A DNA stretch of 64,000 bases from Hydrogenophaga sp. (lineage in GTDB: Bacteria; Pseudomonadota; Gammaproteobacteria; Burkholderiales; Burkholderiaceae_C). The translations under genes were made by a program, and so were the position numbers. Below the pieces are notes generated by a model. The model did no database searches. It was given only the letters and a program-made list of their open reading frames with translations, and had not been told where the DNA came from. The stretch is taken from positions 151,917-215,916 of the forward strand of contig NZ_JAHBZK010000007.1 in assembly GCF_019635465.1 (NCBI RefSeq). Reading direction: 5' to 3'. Numbering within the stretch: position 1 is the stretch's first letter; every line of letters starts with the position of its first letter. This document shows positions 52,157 to 63,458 of the stretch, piece after piece.

Positions 52157-52915
52157 ATGGACATCGCAGGCAAGGTATTCATCGTCACCGGCGGCGCGTC
52201 GGGGCTGGGCGAAGGCACGGCGCGCATGCTGGCCGCCAACGGCGGCAAGGTCGTCATCGCCGACATGCAGGTCGACAAGGGTGAGGCGGTGGCCAAGGAC
52301 ATCGGTGGCGCCTTCGTCAAATGCGACGTGAGCAACGAGGCCGACGGCCAGGCCGTCGTGGCTAAGGCCGTGTCGATGGGCAAGCTCATGGGCCTGGTCA
52401 ACTGCGCGGGCATTGCTCCGGCCGAGAAGACCGTGGGCAAGAACGGCGCGCACTCGCTGGCCGTCTACACCAAGACCATCATGGTCAACCTGGTCGGCAG
52501 CTTCAACATGATCCGCCTGGCCGCCGAGGCCATGTGCAAGAACGAGCCGGAGTCCACCGGCGAGCGCGGCGTGCTCATCAGCACCGCCAGCGTGGCCGCC
52601 TACGACGGCCAGATCGGGCAGGCCGCCTACAGCGCGTCCAAGGGCGGTGTAGTCGGCATGACGCTGCCCATTGCGCGCGACCTGGCGCGCAACGGCATCC
52701 GCAACATGACCATTGCCCCCGGCATCTTCGGCACGCCCATGCTGTTCGGCATGCCGCAGGAAGTGCAGGACGCCCTGGCCGCCGGCGTGCCCTTCCCCAG
52801 CCGCCTCGGTACGCCACAGGACTACGCCAAACTGGCGAAGCACATCATCGAAAACGACATGCTCAACGGCGAGGTGATCCGCCTCGACGGCGCGATCCGC
52901 CTCGCACCGAAGTGA
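52157..52915 (+). CDS. Short-chain dehydrogenase (3-hydroxyacyl-CoA dehydrogenase type II-like)
   Basis: A 252-residue classical SDR. NAD-binding [15 protein letters not shown], catalytic serine in [13 protein letters not shown] and Tyr-x3-Lys in YSASKGG. Overall pattern ([34 protein letters not shown]) matches the bacterial homologues of 17-beta-HSD10, which oxidise 3-hydroxyacyl-CoA or 2-methyl-3-hydroxybutyryl-CoA in isoleucine and fatty acid degradation. The palindrome upstream agrees with catabolic control. Confidence 0.88.
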   Translation: MDIAGKVFIVTGGASGLGEGTARMLAANGGKVVIADMQVDKGEAVAKDIGGAFVKCDVSNEADGQAVVAKAVSMGKLMGLVNCAGIAPAEKTVGKNGAHSLAVYTKTIMVNLVGSFNMIRLAAEAMCKNEPESTGERGVLISTASVAAYDGQIGQAAYSASKGGVVGMTLPIARDLARNGIRNMTIAPGIFGTPMLFGMPQEVQDALAAGVPFPSRLGTPQDYAKLAKHIIENDMLNGEVIRLDGAIRLAPK

Positions 52916-52931
52916 TCGGGCCAGCCCTCGC

Positions 52932-54851
52932 TCAGTGGTAGGCCGTACGCGCCTGGGGCAGGTCGATCAGTCCCTGCACGACCTTCTCCAGCGCGTCGTG
53001 GCGCAGGCTGCGCATGCCCAGTGCCACGGCGGTGTCGAAAATCACCGACGGCCGTGCACGGTCTTGGATCAAAGTGCGGATCTCGCGCCCGTTCTGAAGA
53101 ATTTCGTAGACCCCGATGCGCCCGCGGTGTCCCTTGTCCTTGCACTGGCTGCACCCCACCGCGTGGCCGATGCGGATGTCGGTTGGCGAGTCGACGCCGG
53201 CCGCTTCGAGCAGGCGCTGCCCCGCTTCGTCGCGGGTGAGAGACGAGCCCTCCCGGTATTCATCGACCAGCGCATCCCAATCCGACGACGTGATCGCGCG
53301 CCGCCGGGCGCAGGCCGGGCACAGGCAGCGCACCAGGCGCTGGGCCACGATGCCCAGCAGCGAATCGGCAAAGTTCATCGGGTCCATGCCCAGATCGAGC
53401 AGTCGCACGACGCTCTCTGACGCGCTGTTGGTGTGCAGCGTCGACAGGACCAGGTGTCCCGTCAGAGAGGCTTCGATCGCGATCTTCGCGGTCTCGGTGT
53501 CGCGGATCTCGCCGATCATGATGATGTCGGGATCGGCGCGCAGGAAGCTGCGCATGGCGCTGGCAAAGGTCAGCCCGATCTTGTCGTTCATCTGCACCTG
53601 ACGCAGACCAGCCTGGGTGATTTCAATCGGGTCCTCGGCCGTCCAGATCTTTCGCTCCGGTGTATTGACCTCCGCCAGCATCGAATGCAGCGTGGTGGTC
53701 TTGCCCGAACCTGTGGGTCCAGCCGCCAGCACCATGCCGAAGCTGCGGCGCGACAGCGCTTCGATCGCCGCCCGATCGCGCGCCTGAAGACCCAGGCGCG
53801 ACAAGGGCAACGGGTGGCTGGAAGCCAGCAGCCGCAGCACCACATCTTCCAGCCCATCGTGCGTGGGCAACACCGCCACGCGCAGTTCAAGCGGCGCGCC
53901 ACCGTGGGTCGAGAAATCGATCTTGCCGTCTTGCGGGCGTCGCCTCTCGGCAATGTCCAGCCGGGCCATGATCTTGATGCGCGACACCAATGGCGCGCGC
54001 AGACTGGCGGGCAGCGACAGGTAGGGCTCGAGATCACCGTCGTGGCGCATGCGAACCAGCGTCAGCCGCTCGCCCACGTTGGTCTCGATGTGGATATCGG
54101 ACGCCCCCGTGCGCTGAGCGTCGGCAATCATGCGATTGACGAGTTGCACCATGCCAACGGTATCGCTGCCGGCCGCATCGCTCTGTGTCTCAGGGCCAGC
54201 ACCCACCTCGTCCACGGCCAGAGCCACCAGTTGGTCGAGCGCCAGCTGATCGACCGCACCCGGGTGCACGGTCGTTGCCGACGCCGGTGCCGGGCGGCGC
54301 AAGGTCGGTGCTGCGGTGGCACCTCCAACCGTCATGGGTGCTCGCTGCCCCAGCTGTCTGCGCTGAATGGCTTCGCGATCGGCCCAGACCATCCACACCG
54401 CGTGGCCTGTGGCCTGCTGCAACTGCTGATGCAGCGTCTCGTCGGTGGGTCGCCAGGAAGCCGCCACGAACTGCCCCTGCAAATGACCCAATGGCAACAC
54501 CTCGAAGCCCCGCGCCTGAGATGCGGGCAGCAAGTCAGACACGCCCGCCTCGGTCTCGAACGCATCCGCATCGATGTCGGGCAGTCCCGCCACCCGAGCC
54601 AGCGCGCGCTGCCACTCTTCGTCGGTGATCAGAAACCGCTCGACCAGTTCGTGTGAGCGCGAGCGCAGCAGGTCAGGGTTCTCGCGCCGCAAGGCATCCA
54701 CCTGCTGCGCGTCAAGACAACCATCAAGCACCAGCGCATCGCCCAGCGCAACCACGGCACGATGGCGGGCCTGGTCGGCTGCTTCGGCGAGCTCGATCAT
54801 GTCGCGAGCGAGAGGACCAACGGTGATCGACTGGATGGATTCGGTGCGCAA
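52932..54851 (-). CDS. GspE/PilB-type secretion/pilus ATPase (orphan)
   Basis: A 639-residue type II/IV secretion ATPase. The N-terminal region (about 60-170) resembles a GspE N1/MshEN-type domain, then residues 240-520 hold the hexameric ATPase: Walker A GPTGSGKTT (378-386), the Asp box and Walker B DIIMIGEIRDTETA (442-455), and the His box. Two Cys pairs (CLCPAC near 510, CSQCKDKGHRG near 575) form the zinc site. No other pilus or type II secretion genes are within the window, so its partner system lies elsewhere or it acts alone. Convergent with the SDR gene (16-nt gap). Confidence 0.9.
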   Translation of the reverse strand: MRTESIQSITVGPLARDMIELAEAADQARHRAVVALGDALVLDGCLDAQQVDALRRENPDLLRSRSHELVERFLITDEEWQRALARVAGLPDIDADAFETEAGVSDLLPASQARGFEVLPLGHLQGQFVAASWRPTDETLHQQLQQATGHAVWMVWADREAIQRRQLGQRAPMTVGGATAAPTLRRPAPASATTVHPGAVDQLALDQLVALAVDEVGAGPETQSDAAGSDTVGMVQLVNRMIADAQRTGASDIHIETNVGERLTLVRMRHDGDLEPYLSLPASLRAPLVSRIKIMARLDIAERRRPQDGKIDFSTHGGAPLELRVAVLPTHDGLEDVVLRLLASSHPLPLSRLGLQARDRAAIEALSRRSFGMVLAAGPTGSGKTTTLHSMLAEVNTPERKIWTAEDPIEITQAGLRQVQMNDKIGLTFASAMRSFLRADPDIIMIGEIRDTETAKIAIEASLTGHLVLSTLHTNSASESVVRLLDLGMDPMNFADSLLGIVAQRLVRCLCPACARRRAITSSDWDALVDEYREGSSLTRDEAGQRLLEAAGVDSPTDIRIGHAVGCSQCKDKGHRGRIGVYEILQNGREIRTLIQDRARPSVIFDTAVALGMRSLRHDALEKVVQGLIDLPQARTAYH

Positions 54852-55016
54852 GGTGGCGTCTCCTTAGCGTGCCCCATTGACCCGAGAGCCGATCCCGCGG
54901 GCCGTGGCAGCACAGTGACCACGATAGATATCGGCACCGGTGCTCGATTGATGCACCGCAAGGTGACGGATGGCACCGCCAACGCAAACGTCCTCCACGT
55001 GCGTAAAGTCACGTCC

Positions 55017-56873
55017 ATGTTCCGTCCGGTCCACACGTTCGCCTGCCTCTGGCGCCAAACACGATGCCTGTCCCCTTGGCTGGCACTGTGCCTGGCGTTT
55101 GCACTCACGGCCTGCTCAACCATTTCGACCAAACCGCCCGCGGCGGCCGCCACACCAACGCCACCCGAAGCCGCATCGGGTTTCACCGCCAAACCCGGCT
55201 GGTCGTTCGAGCGGCAGGCGGTGGCGGCAGCCAACCCACTCGCTGCTGACGCCGGCCTGCAGGTGCTGCGCGCCGGCGGCAGCGCTGTCGATGCCGCCAT
55301 CGCCGTGCAGATGGTGCTCACACTGGTCGAGCCGCAGTCCAGCGGCATCGGCGGCGGCGCCTTTCTGCTGCACTGGGACGGCCGCCGCGTGCAGGCCTAC
55401 GACGGCAGGGAGACCGCACCCGCCGCCGCCACCGAACGCCTGTTCTTTGACGGCAACGGCAACCTGATGCCGTTTGGCCGCGCGGTGGCCAGCGGCCGAT
55501 CGGTGGGTGTGCCCGGCACGGTGCCCATGCTGGCCCTGGCCCACCAACAGCATGGGCGCCTGCCCTGGGCGCGCCTGTTTGAGCCGGCCATTGCGCTTGC
55601 CGAACAGGGCTTTGCGGTCAGCCCACGCCTGAACGCCTTGCTGTCGGCCGAGACCGCATTGCCCAGGGACCCGGTGGCGCGCGCGTACTTCTTTCAGCCC
55701 GACGCCCGCCCCTGGCCGGTCGGCCATGTGTTGCGCAACCCTGAGCTTGCCGCCGTGCTGCGCCAGATCGCCGAGCGCGGACCGGCGGCCTTGAGTGAAG
55801 GCCCGATCGCCCAGGCCATCGTCGACAAAGTGCGCCAGCACCCTGACCTTCCCGGCACCTTGAGCCTGGCCGACCTGCGCGACTACCAGGCCCGCGAACG
55901 CCCCGCGTTGTGCCACCCGCTGAGGGCAGGTGCGCGTTGGTGGCGGGTGTGCGGCATGCCACCACCCAGTTCGGGCGCCATCGCCATCGGGCAGATCCTG
56001 GGACTGTTATCGCGCACGCCGCAAGCCATGGCCTCCTTGCGCAATGGCATTCCGGGCGCCGACTGGCTGCACGCCTGGACCGAGGCCTCACGGCTGGCCT
56101 TTGCCGACCGCGCCCTCTACGTCGCCGACCCCGACTTCGTGCCCGCTCCTGGCGGCGACTGGCAGAGCCTGCTGACCAGCGACTACCTCAACGCGCGCGC
56201 GGCGCTGATCGGCCCCACGCGCCTGCCGCAGGCCCTGCCCGGCCGCCCTGCGGGCACGCCCGTGGCCATGGCACCCATGCCCGACCAACCCGAGTCGGGC
56301 ACCAGCCACATCAGCATCGTGGACGGTCAGGGTCATGTCCTGTCCATGACCACCACCATCGAGGCCGCCTTCGGCGCTCGCCTGATGGTCACCACCGACC
56401 CGACGCGCCCCGGCGGCTTCCTGCTCAACAACGAGCTCACCGACTTCAGCTTTGCGCCATCCGACGAGGCTGGCCGCCCGATTGCCAACCGGGTGCAGCC
56501 GGGCAAGCGACCGCGCTCCTCCATGTCGCCCACCCTGGTGTTCGACGCCAACACGGGGGCGCCAGTGATGAGCGCCGGCAGCCCGGGCGGCGCCATGATC
56601 ATCCACTTCACCGCCAAGGCCCTCTGGGGCAGCCTGCACTGGGGTTTGCACCCGCAGGCCGCGCTGGACCTGCCCAACTTCGGCAGCCTGGGCGGGCCGC
56701 TTCTGCTTGAGCGTGACCGCTTTGCGCCCGCCACCGTGCAGGCGCTCGAGTCGCTCGGCCACCAGGTGCAGCAGGTCGATCTCACCAGCGGCGCTCAGGC
56801 GCTGGTGCGACGCAGCGACCGCTGGCTGGGCGGGGCCGATCCGCGCCGCGAAGGTGTGGTCAGCGGCGACTGA
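55017..56873 (+). CDS. ggt: Gamma-glutamyltransferase lipoprotein
   Basis: A 618-residue gamma-glutamyltranspeptidase that cleaves glutathione and transfers the glutamyl group. The signal peptide ends LTAC (cysteine around residue 36), which suggests a lipoprotein rather than the freely periplasmic E. coli form. The autoprocessing threonine is in SGTSHISIVDGQG, giving large and small subunits; the C-terminal MSAGSPGGAMIIHFTAKALWG region is typical. ATG 55017 is used; the frame is open further upstream without the family pattern. Confidence 0.9.
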   Translation: MFRPVHTFACLWRQTRCLSPWLALCLAFALTACSTISTKPPAAAATPTPPEAASGFTAKPGWSFERQAVAAANPLAADAGLQVLRAGGSAVDAAIAVQMVLTLVEPQSSGIGGGAFLLHWDGRRVQAYDGRETAPAAATERLFFDGNGNLMPFGRAVASGRSVGVPGTVPMLALAHQQHGRLPWARLFEPAIALAEQGFAVSPRLNALLSAETALPRDPVARAYFFQPDARPWPVGHVLRNPELAAVLRQIAERGPAALSEGPIAQAIVDKVRQHPDLPGTLSLADLRDYQARERPALCHPLRAGARWWRVCGMPPPSSGAIAIGQILGLLSRTPQAMASLRNGIPGADWLHAWTEASRLAFADRALYVADPDFVPAPGGDWQSLLTSDYLNARAALIGPTRLPQALPGRPAGTPVAMAPMPDQPESGTSHISIVDGQGHVLSMTTTIEAAFGARLMVTTDPTRPGGFLLNNELTDFSFAPSDEAGRPIANRVQPGKRPRSSMSPTLVFDANTGAPVMSAGSPGGAMIIHFTAKALWGSLHWGLHPQAALDLPNFGSLGGPLLLERDRFAPATVQALESLGHQVQQVDLTSGAQALVRRSDRWLGGADPRREGVVSGD

Positions 56874-56911
56874 AGACGGGCTTGCGACCGGGTAAGCTCC
56901 CTGCCCTTCCC

Positions 56912-58804
56912 ATGGCCATCCCGCAAAGCTTCATTCAGGACCTGCTCAGCCGCGTCGACGTGGTCGACGTGGTGGGTCGCTACGTGCAGCTCAAGAAGGG
57001 CGGCGCCAACTTCATGGGCTTGTGCCCCTTCCACGGCGAGAAGTCGCCCTCGTTCAGCGTCAGCCCGGCCAAGCAGTTCTATCACTGCTTCGGTTGCGGA
57101 GCCAACGGTAACGCCATCGGCTTCCTGATGGAACACACCGGCATGGGCTTCATCGAGGCCGTGAAGGAGCTGGCGTCGCAGGTCGGCATGCAGGTGCCCG
57201 ACGACGGCGAATCGCCACAAGAGCGAGAACGCGCTGCGCAAATGCGCCAGCAGCAGGCCACGCTCAATGAGGTGCTGGAGAAAGCGGCCGCCGCCTACCA
57301 GAAGGAGCTCAAGGGCTCACCGCGCGCGATCGACTACCTCAAGCGCCGCGGCCTGTCCGGGCAGATCGCCAAGGCCTTCGGCATGGGCTACGCGCCCGAA
57401 GGCTGGCGCCACCTGGCCAATGTGTTCCCCGACTACGCCTCGCCACTGCTCACCGAGTCGGGCCTGGTGATCGAGCACGCCGACGAACAAGGGCACGACG
57501 GACAGGCCAAACGCTACGACCGCTTCCGCGACCGGATCATGTTCCCGATCCGCAATGTCAAGGGCGAGTGCATCGGCTTTGGCGGCCGCGTGCTCGACAA
57601 GGGCGAGCCCAAGTACCTCAACTCGCCCGAGACCCCGGTGTTCAGCAAGGGACGCGAGCTCTACGGCCTGTTCGAGGCGCGCACCGCCATCCGCCAGCAC
57701 GGCTACGCCCTGGTCACCGAGGGCTACATGGACGTGGTGGCGCTGGCCCAGTTGGGCTTTGCCAACGCCGTGGCTACGCTGGGCACCGCCTGCACGCCTG
57801 ATCACGTGCACAAGCTGTTTCGCTTCACCGAAGCGGTGGTGTTCAGTTTCGACGGCGACAGCGCCGGGCGGCGTGCCGCGCGCAAGGCACTCGACGCCGC
57901 CCTGCCACTGGCCACCGACACGCGCAGCGTGAAGTTCCTGTTCCTGCCGCCCGAGCACGACCCCGACAGCTACATCCGCGAACACGGCGCCGAGGCCTTC
58001 GCGCGCTTCGTGCGCCAGGCGGTCCCGCTGAGCGAATTTCTGGTGGAAGCGGCCGCCGACGGCTGCGACCTGGCCACCATGGAGGGCCGCTCGCGCATGG
58101 TCACCAACGCGGCGCCGCTGTGGAAGGCGCTGCCCGAGGGCGCGCTCAAGCGACAGCTCATGGGCGTGCTGGCCGAGAAGGCCCAGCTCGACCCCCAGGA
58201 CCTGCCCGAGCTGTGGGGCCTGTCGGCCAACGAGCGAACGCCCACGGCCCGCGGTGGCAAAGGCGGCAAGGGCGGCCGTGGCGCCGAGTCGCGCTACAAG
58301 CAGCGCGCCTATGGCGCCGGCGCACGGCACGCCATCAAACCCAAGTCGATCGCCATGGCCGAGCACATTGCCCTGGCGGCGCTGCGCAACTCCTCGGCCT
58401 GGGACCAGCTGACCAACGACGACCACCACGTGCTGTGCGAGCTGCAGTCACCCCACGGTGACCTGTTCTCGTGGATCGACGTGCGCTTCAACGAACACGG
58501 CGCCGAACCCTGGGCCGTGCTGCAACTGGGCGTCGAAGGACAGCCGTTTGCCGACCTGGCCACCCGCCTGATCGGCCTGGACCACCTGCAGCCCACGGGC
58601 CAGACCTACGAGATCGAGGAGATCGGCGAGGACGATTTGCGCCGGCTGGTGACCGCCATTCACCTGGACGCCATTGCCGATGAGATCGTCAAGACCAGCC
58701 AGTTGCCGGCCTCCGACCCCCAGCGCATGGAGCGTCTGTACGAGCTCAGCCGCCGGCAGAAAGCCCTGATGCAGGCCCAATTGCCCCGGGCGCAGACCTC
58801 GTGA
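56912..58804 (+). CDS. dnaG: DNA primase
   Basis: A 630-residue primase that makes RNA primers at the replication fork. The N-terminal CHC2 zinc finger is intact (Cys38, His41, Cys59, Cys62). The catalytic TOPRIM domain includes ALVTEGYMDVVAL and FSFDGDSAGRRAARKA. A glycine/lysine-rich linker (about residues 450-470) joins the C-terminal DnaB-binding domain. ATG 56912 gives the standard MAIPQSFIQDLLSRVD start. Followed by rpoD, the usual macromolecular synthesis order, but rpsU is absent here. Confidence 0.96.
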   Translation: MAIPQSFIQDLLSRVDVVDVVGRYVQLKKGGANFMGLCPFHGEKSPSFSVSPAKQFYHCFGCGANGNAIGFLMEHTGMGFIEAVKELASQVGMQVPDDGESPQERERAAQMRQQQATLNEVLEKAAAAYQKELKGSPRAIDYLKRRGLSGQIAKAFGMGYAPEGWRHLANVFPDYASPLLTESGLVIEHADEQGHDGQAKRYDRFRDRIMFPIRNVKGECIGFGGRVLDKGEPKYLNSPETPVFSKGRELYGLFEARTAIRQHGYALVTEGYMDVVALAQLGFANAVATLGTACTPDHVHKLFRFTEAVVFSFDGDSAGRRAARKALDAALPLATDTRSVKFLFLPPEHDPDSYIREHGAEAFARFVRQAVPLSEFLVEAAADGCDLATMEGRSRMVTNAAPLWKALPEGALKRQLMGVLAEKAQLDPQDLPELWGLSANERTPTARGGKGGKGGRGAESRYKQRAYGAGARHAIKPKSIAMAEHIALAALRNSSAWDQLTNDDHHVLCELQSPHGDLFSWIDVRFNEHGAEPWAVLQLGVEGQPFADLATRLIGLDHLQPTGQTYEIEEIGEDDLRRLVTAIHLDAIADEIVKTSQLPASDPQRMERLYELSRRQKALMQAQLPRAQTS

Positions 58805-58830
58805 CCAAACCGTGACCGCGCCGGTATAAT
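58802..58830 (+). promoter_or_regulatory. Sigma-70 promoter upstream of rpoD
   Basis: A perfect TATAAT (58825-58830) with a modest -35 (TGACCA, 58802-58807) 17 nt upstream, overlapping the dnaG stop. It would give rpoD its own transcript with a 5' leader of about 290 nt. Confidence 0.65.
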
Positions 58831-59127
58831 CCACGCCTTGCACCGCAAGCGCGACAGCAGCACCTCCGGCACCGGCCCGGCCCTCATGCAAGGGCTACAT
58901 GGATCACCCTCCTGGCCACCCCGCCTGTCTCCCCCGTGAGAAGGCGCGCGGAAACCCGCAAGGACTGCACACCAAATGTTCGCCCCCACAGCTTGCAGGC
59001 TCACCCGCACCGGCGCGTGGTGGGCTTGAGTGCCCTTCAAATCCACCGGTTCGGCACCATCTGATGGGGCCTTCTGGCGGCTGACGAGTTTCTGCCGGTC
59101 CGTTCGACGATTTTTTTTGAGGTATCC
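58805..59127 (+). other. Long leader region between dnaG and rpoD
   Basis: 323 nt without a credible gene. It contains the promoter at 58802-58830, a leader with no clear intrinsic terminator, and a T8 run directly before the rpoD ribosome site (GAGGT). No riboswitch class is recognisable. Confidence 0.5.
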
Positions 59128-61518
<2,391 letters not shown>

Positions 61519-61556
61519 TCACGGGCGCTGATCGACAGGCGCGTCGCCAGACCAAA

Positions 61557-61583
61557 GGGGAGCCAGTGGCTCCCCTCTTTTTT
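61557..61583 (+). terminator. Intrinsic terminator of rpoD
   Basis: GGGGAGCC-AGT-GGCTCCCC, perfect 8-bp stem and 3-nt loop, followed by TCTTTTTTT. About 40 nt after the rpoD stop. Confidence 0.92.
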
Positions 61584-61606
61584 GCTGCGGCGTGAAGCAG
61601 CCCCTC

Positions 61607-62023
61607 TCAGAGGTCTCGCCGCCGCGCCACCAGTTCGGCGTATCCGGTGGCCGGGTCGGGTTCGCGCGAAAACGCCCAATCGGGCAGCCAGGCGATCAAC
61701 ACCTCAGCCGCGGTGCGCACCACGCACCCCGGCAGCACATGCCCACCCCACACCCGGCCTTGCGCATCCGACAGGCTCATGTGCAGGTGCGTGTAGTCGG
61801 CGCCCACCGAGCCACTGAGCGAGAGGATCTCGCTCGGCCCGGGCACCACCGTCGCGCGATCGGCAGCGGCCAGCCGCAGCTGCGCATCGATCAGGCTGCC
61901 GATGCCCGCCACCACAAACGCCGCCTGCTGGCCTTTTGCGCGAACAGCGGCTTGCAGGGCATCGCGCAGGTCTTCGCCCGGCATCAGACGCAGGGGCGTG
62001 GAAGAAGTTGAAGGGACACTCAT
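61607..62023 (-). CDS. PCC/DUF296-domain protein
   Basis: A 138-residue protein with the PCC (plants and prokaryotes conserved, DUF296) fold, seen as PGEDLRDALQAAVRAKGQQAA, then AGIGSLIDAQLRLA and THLHMSLSDAQGRVWGGHVLPGC. The histidine-rich segment is the characteristic metal/ligand site. Bacterial members are mostly unassigned. Start ATG 62023; an ATG at 62032 is possible. It converges on rpoD across the terminator. Confidence 0.85.
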   Translation of the reverse strand: MSVPSTSSTPLRLMPGEDLRDALQAAVRAKGQQAAFVVAGIGSLIDAQLRLAAADRATVVPGPSEILSLSGSVGADYTHLHMSLSDAQGRVWGGHVLPGCVVRTAAEVLIAWLPDWAFSREPDPATGYAELVARRRDL

Positions 62024-62059
62024 GCCCAGCATGATGCCCCACGGGTCGTTCCAGCGCGA

Positions 62060-63061
62060 TCACTCCGGCTCGATGCCCGCCGCCTTGATCACGCGCCCCC
62101 ACTTGGCGGTTTCGGCGGCCTGGAACCTGGCCAGCTCGTCGGGCGTGGTGGGGAACACCTCGCCACCGCTGGTGGCGAAGAACTGCTGCACCGGCGCGCC
62201 CTTGAGGGCGTCGACGATCAGCGCGTTGAGACGGGCCACCACCGGCGCAGGCGTGCCGGCCGGGGCATAGGCGGCAAACCAGTAGCCCATGTCGTAGCCC
62301 TTCACACCCGAGGCGTCGATCGTGGGCACCTCGGGCAGCACCGCCATGCGGCGTTGCGAGGTGACGCCCAGAGCGCGCAGCTTGCCAGCGGAGATCTGCG
62401 GCACGCCGGTGGAGGCGTCGGTGAACATCAGGGTGATCTGGCCCCCCAGCAAGTCGGTGATGGCCATCGGGTTGCTGCGGTAGGGCACGTGCAGCAGTTG
62501 CACGCCCGCCATCTGCTGAAACAACTCGCCCGCCACGCGACTGGACGAGCTGCCGCTGCCAAACGACAGCTTGCCCGGCGCCTGGCGCGCGGCATCAAGC
62601 ACATCGGCCACGCTCTTGAAGGGCGCATCGGCACGCACCACCAGGATCTGCCCGCCCTTGCCCAGGCCGGACAGCGGCACAAAGTCTTTCACCGGGTCGT
62701 AGCTGAGCTTTTTGTAGAGATGCTCGTTGGCCGCGTGGGTGGTGTTGGTGGTGATGAGCACCGTGTACCCATCGGCCGCGGCCTTGGCCACCTGTTGCGC
62801 AGCAATCTGGCCGCTGGCGCCGGCCTTGTTGTCGACCACCACCGGTTGGCCGCCTTTGGCCGCCACGCCAAGGCCGATGGCGCGCGCCAGGCTGTCGGTG
62901 GCGCTGCCAGCGGCAAAGGGCACGACGAAGGTGATCGGCTTGTCGGGGAAGCTGCCCGATTGCGCGAAGGCGGTTGACGCGGCAAATGGTGCGGCGGCCG
63001 TGCAGACAATCAGTGCCAGCGCAGTCCGCCGGGCAAACAGAAATGGGGTGAGGCGGGTCAT
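62060..63061 (-). CDS. Bug-family (tripartite tricarboxylate transporter) substrate-binding protein
   Basis: A 333-residue periplasmic protein. Signal peptide to about residue 34 (ASTAFA-QSG), then PDKPITFVVPFAAGSATDSLAR, the characteristic Bug-family pocket sequence. Family members bind carboxylates or nicotinate; the ligand here is unknown. No membrane TctA/TctB subunits are adjacent, usual for the highly expanded Bug family of beta-proteobacteria. It follows the AtuA-type pair by 31 nt and may be co-expressed. Confidence 0.92.
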   Translation of the reverse strand: MTRLTPFLFARRTALALIVCTAAAPFAASTAFAQSGSFPDKPITFVVPFAAGSATDSLARAIGLGVAAKGGQPVVVDNKAGASGQIAAQQVAKAAADGYTVLITTNTTHAANEHLYKKLSYDPVKDFVPLSGLGKGGQILVVRADAPFKSVADVLDAARQAPGKLSFGSGSSSSRVAGELFQQMAGVQLLHVPYRSNPMAITDLLGGQITLMFTDASTGVPQISAGKLRALGVTSQRRMAVLPEVPTIDASGVKGYDMGYWFAAYAPAGTPAPVVARLNALIVDALKGAPVQQFFATSGGEVFPTTPDELARFQAAETAKWGRVIKAAGIEPE

Positions 63062-63092
63062 GTGTGTCTCCTGTGGTTCTGGGGAAAGGTCG

Positions 63093-63458
63093 TCACACGG
63101 CAGTGCCGCGCAACTGCGAAATCAAACTGGTCGGCACCTGCAAGGGCATGGCAAGCAGGTGAAAGGACAGCGCCTTGCCATGGCTGTCGAGATTGAGCGA
63201 GTCGTTGACACCGCCATCAAGCACCTCGTCGAGCACGAAGTTCATCGCCTGCAGGCGTGGCAGCACGTAACGCTGCACACCGCTGGGCTGGCGGTGCGCA
63301 AAGAGCTCGCGCACCTTCTGCGCCGTGATCTGCGCTTCGATCAACGCGAACAGCTCGGGGCTCCACGCGATCAGCGAGATGTTGGATCGATTGCCTTTGT
63401 CGCCAGTGCGCCCGTGGGCGGCCCGCCACAGCGGCACGGTGATCAGGGGTTCTGTCAT
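63093..63458 (-). CDS. AtuA-associated small protein (C-terminal domain of DUF1446 type)
   Basis: A 121-residue protein matching the small AtuA-associated domain, with AHGRTGDKGNRSNISLIAWSPELF and a C-terminal HLLAMPLQVP. In many organisms this domain is fused to, or encoded next to, the large AtuA domain of acyclic terpene utilisation. The ATG at 63458 overlaps the upstream AtuA stop by 4 nt, so the two make one functional unit. Confidence 0.85.
   Translation of the reverse strand: MTEPLITVPLWRAAHGRTGDKGNRSNISLIAWSPELFALIEAQITAQKVRELFAHRQPSGVQRYVLPRLQAMNFVLDEVLDGGVNDSLNLDSHGKALSFHLLAMPLQVPTSLISQLRGTAV

Noticed and set aside
52932-54851. A type II secretion or type IV pilus cluster
   Set aside because: A single ATPase gene without any pseudopilin, platform or secretin gene nearby does not support a system here.
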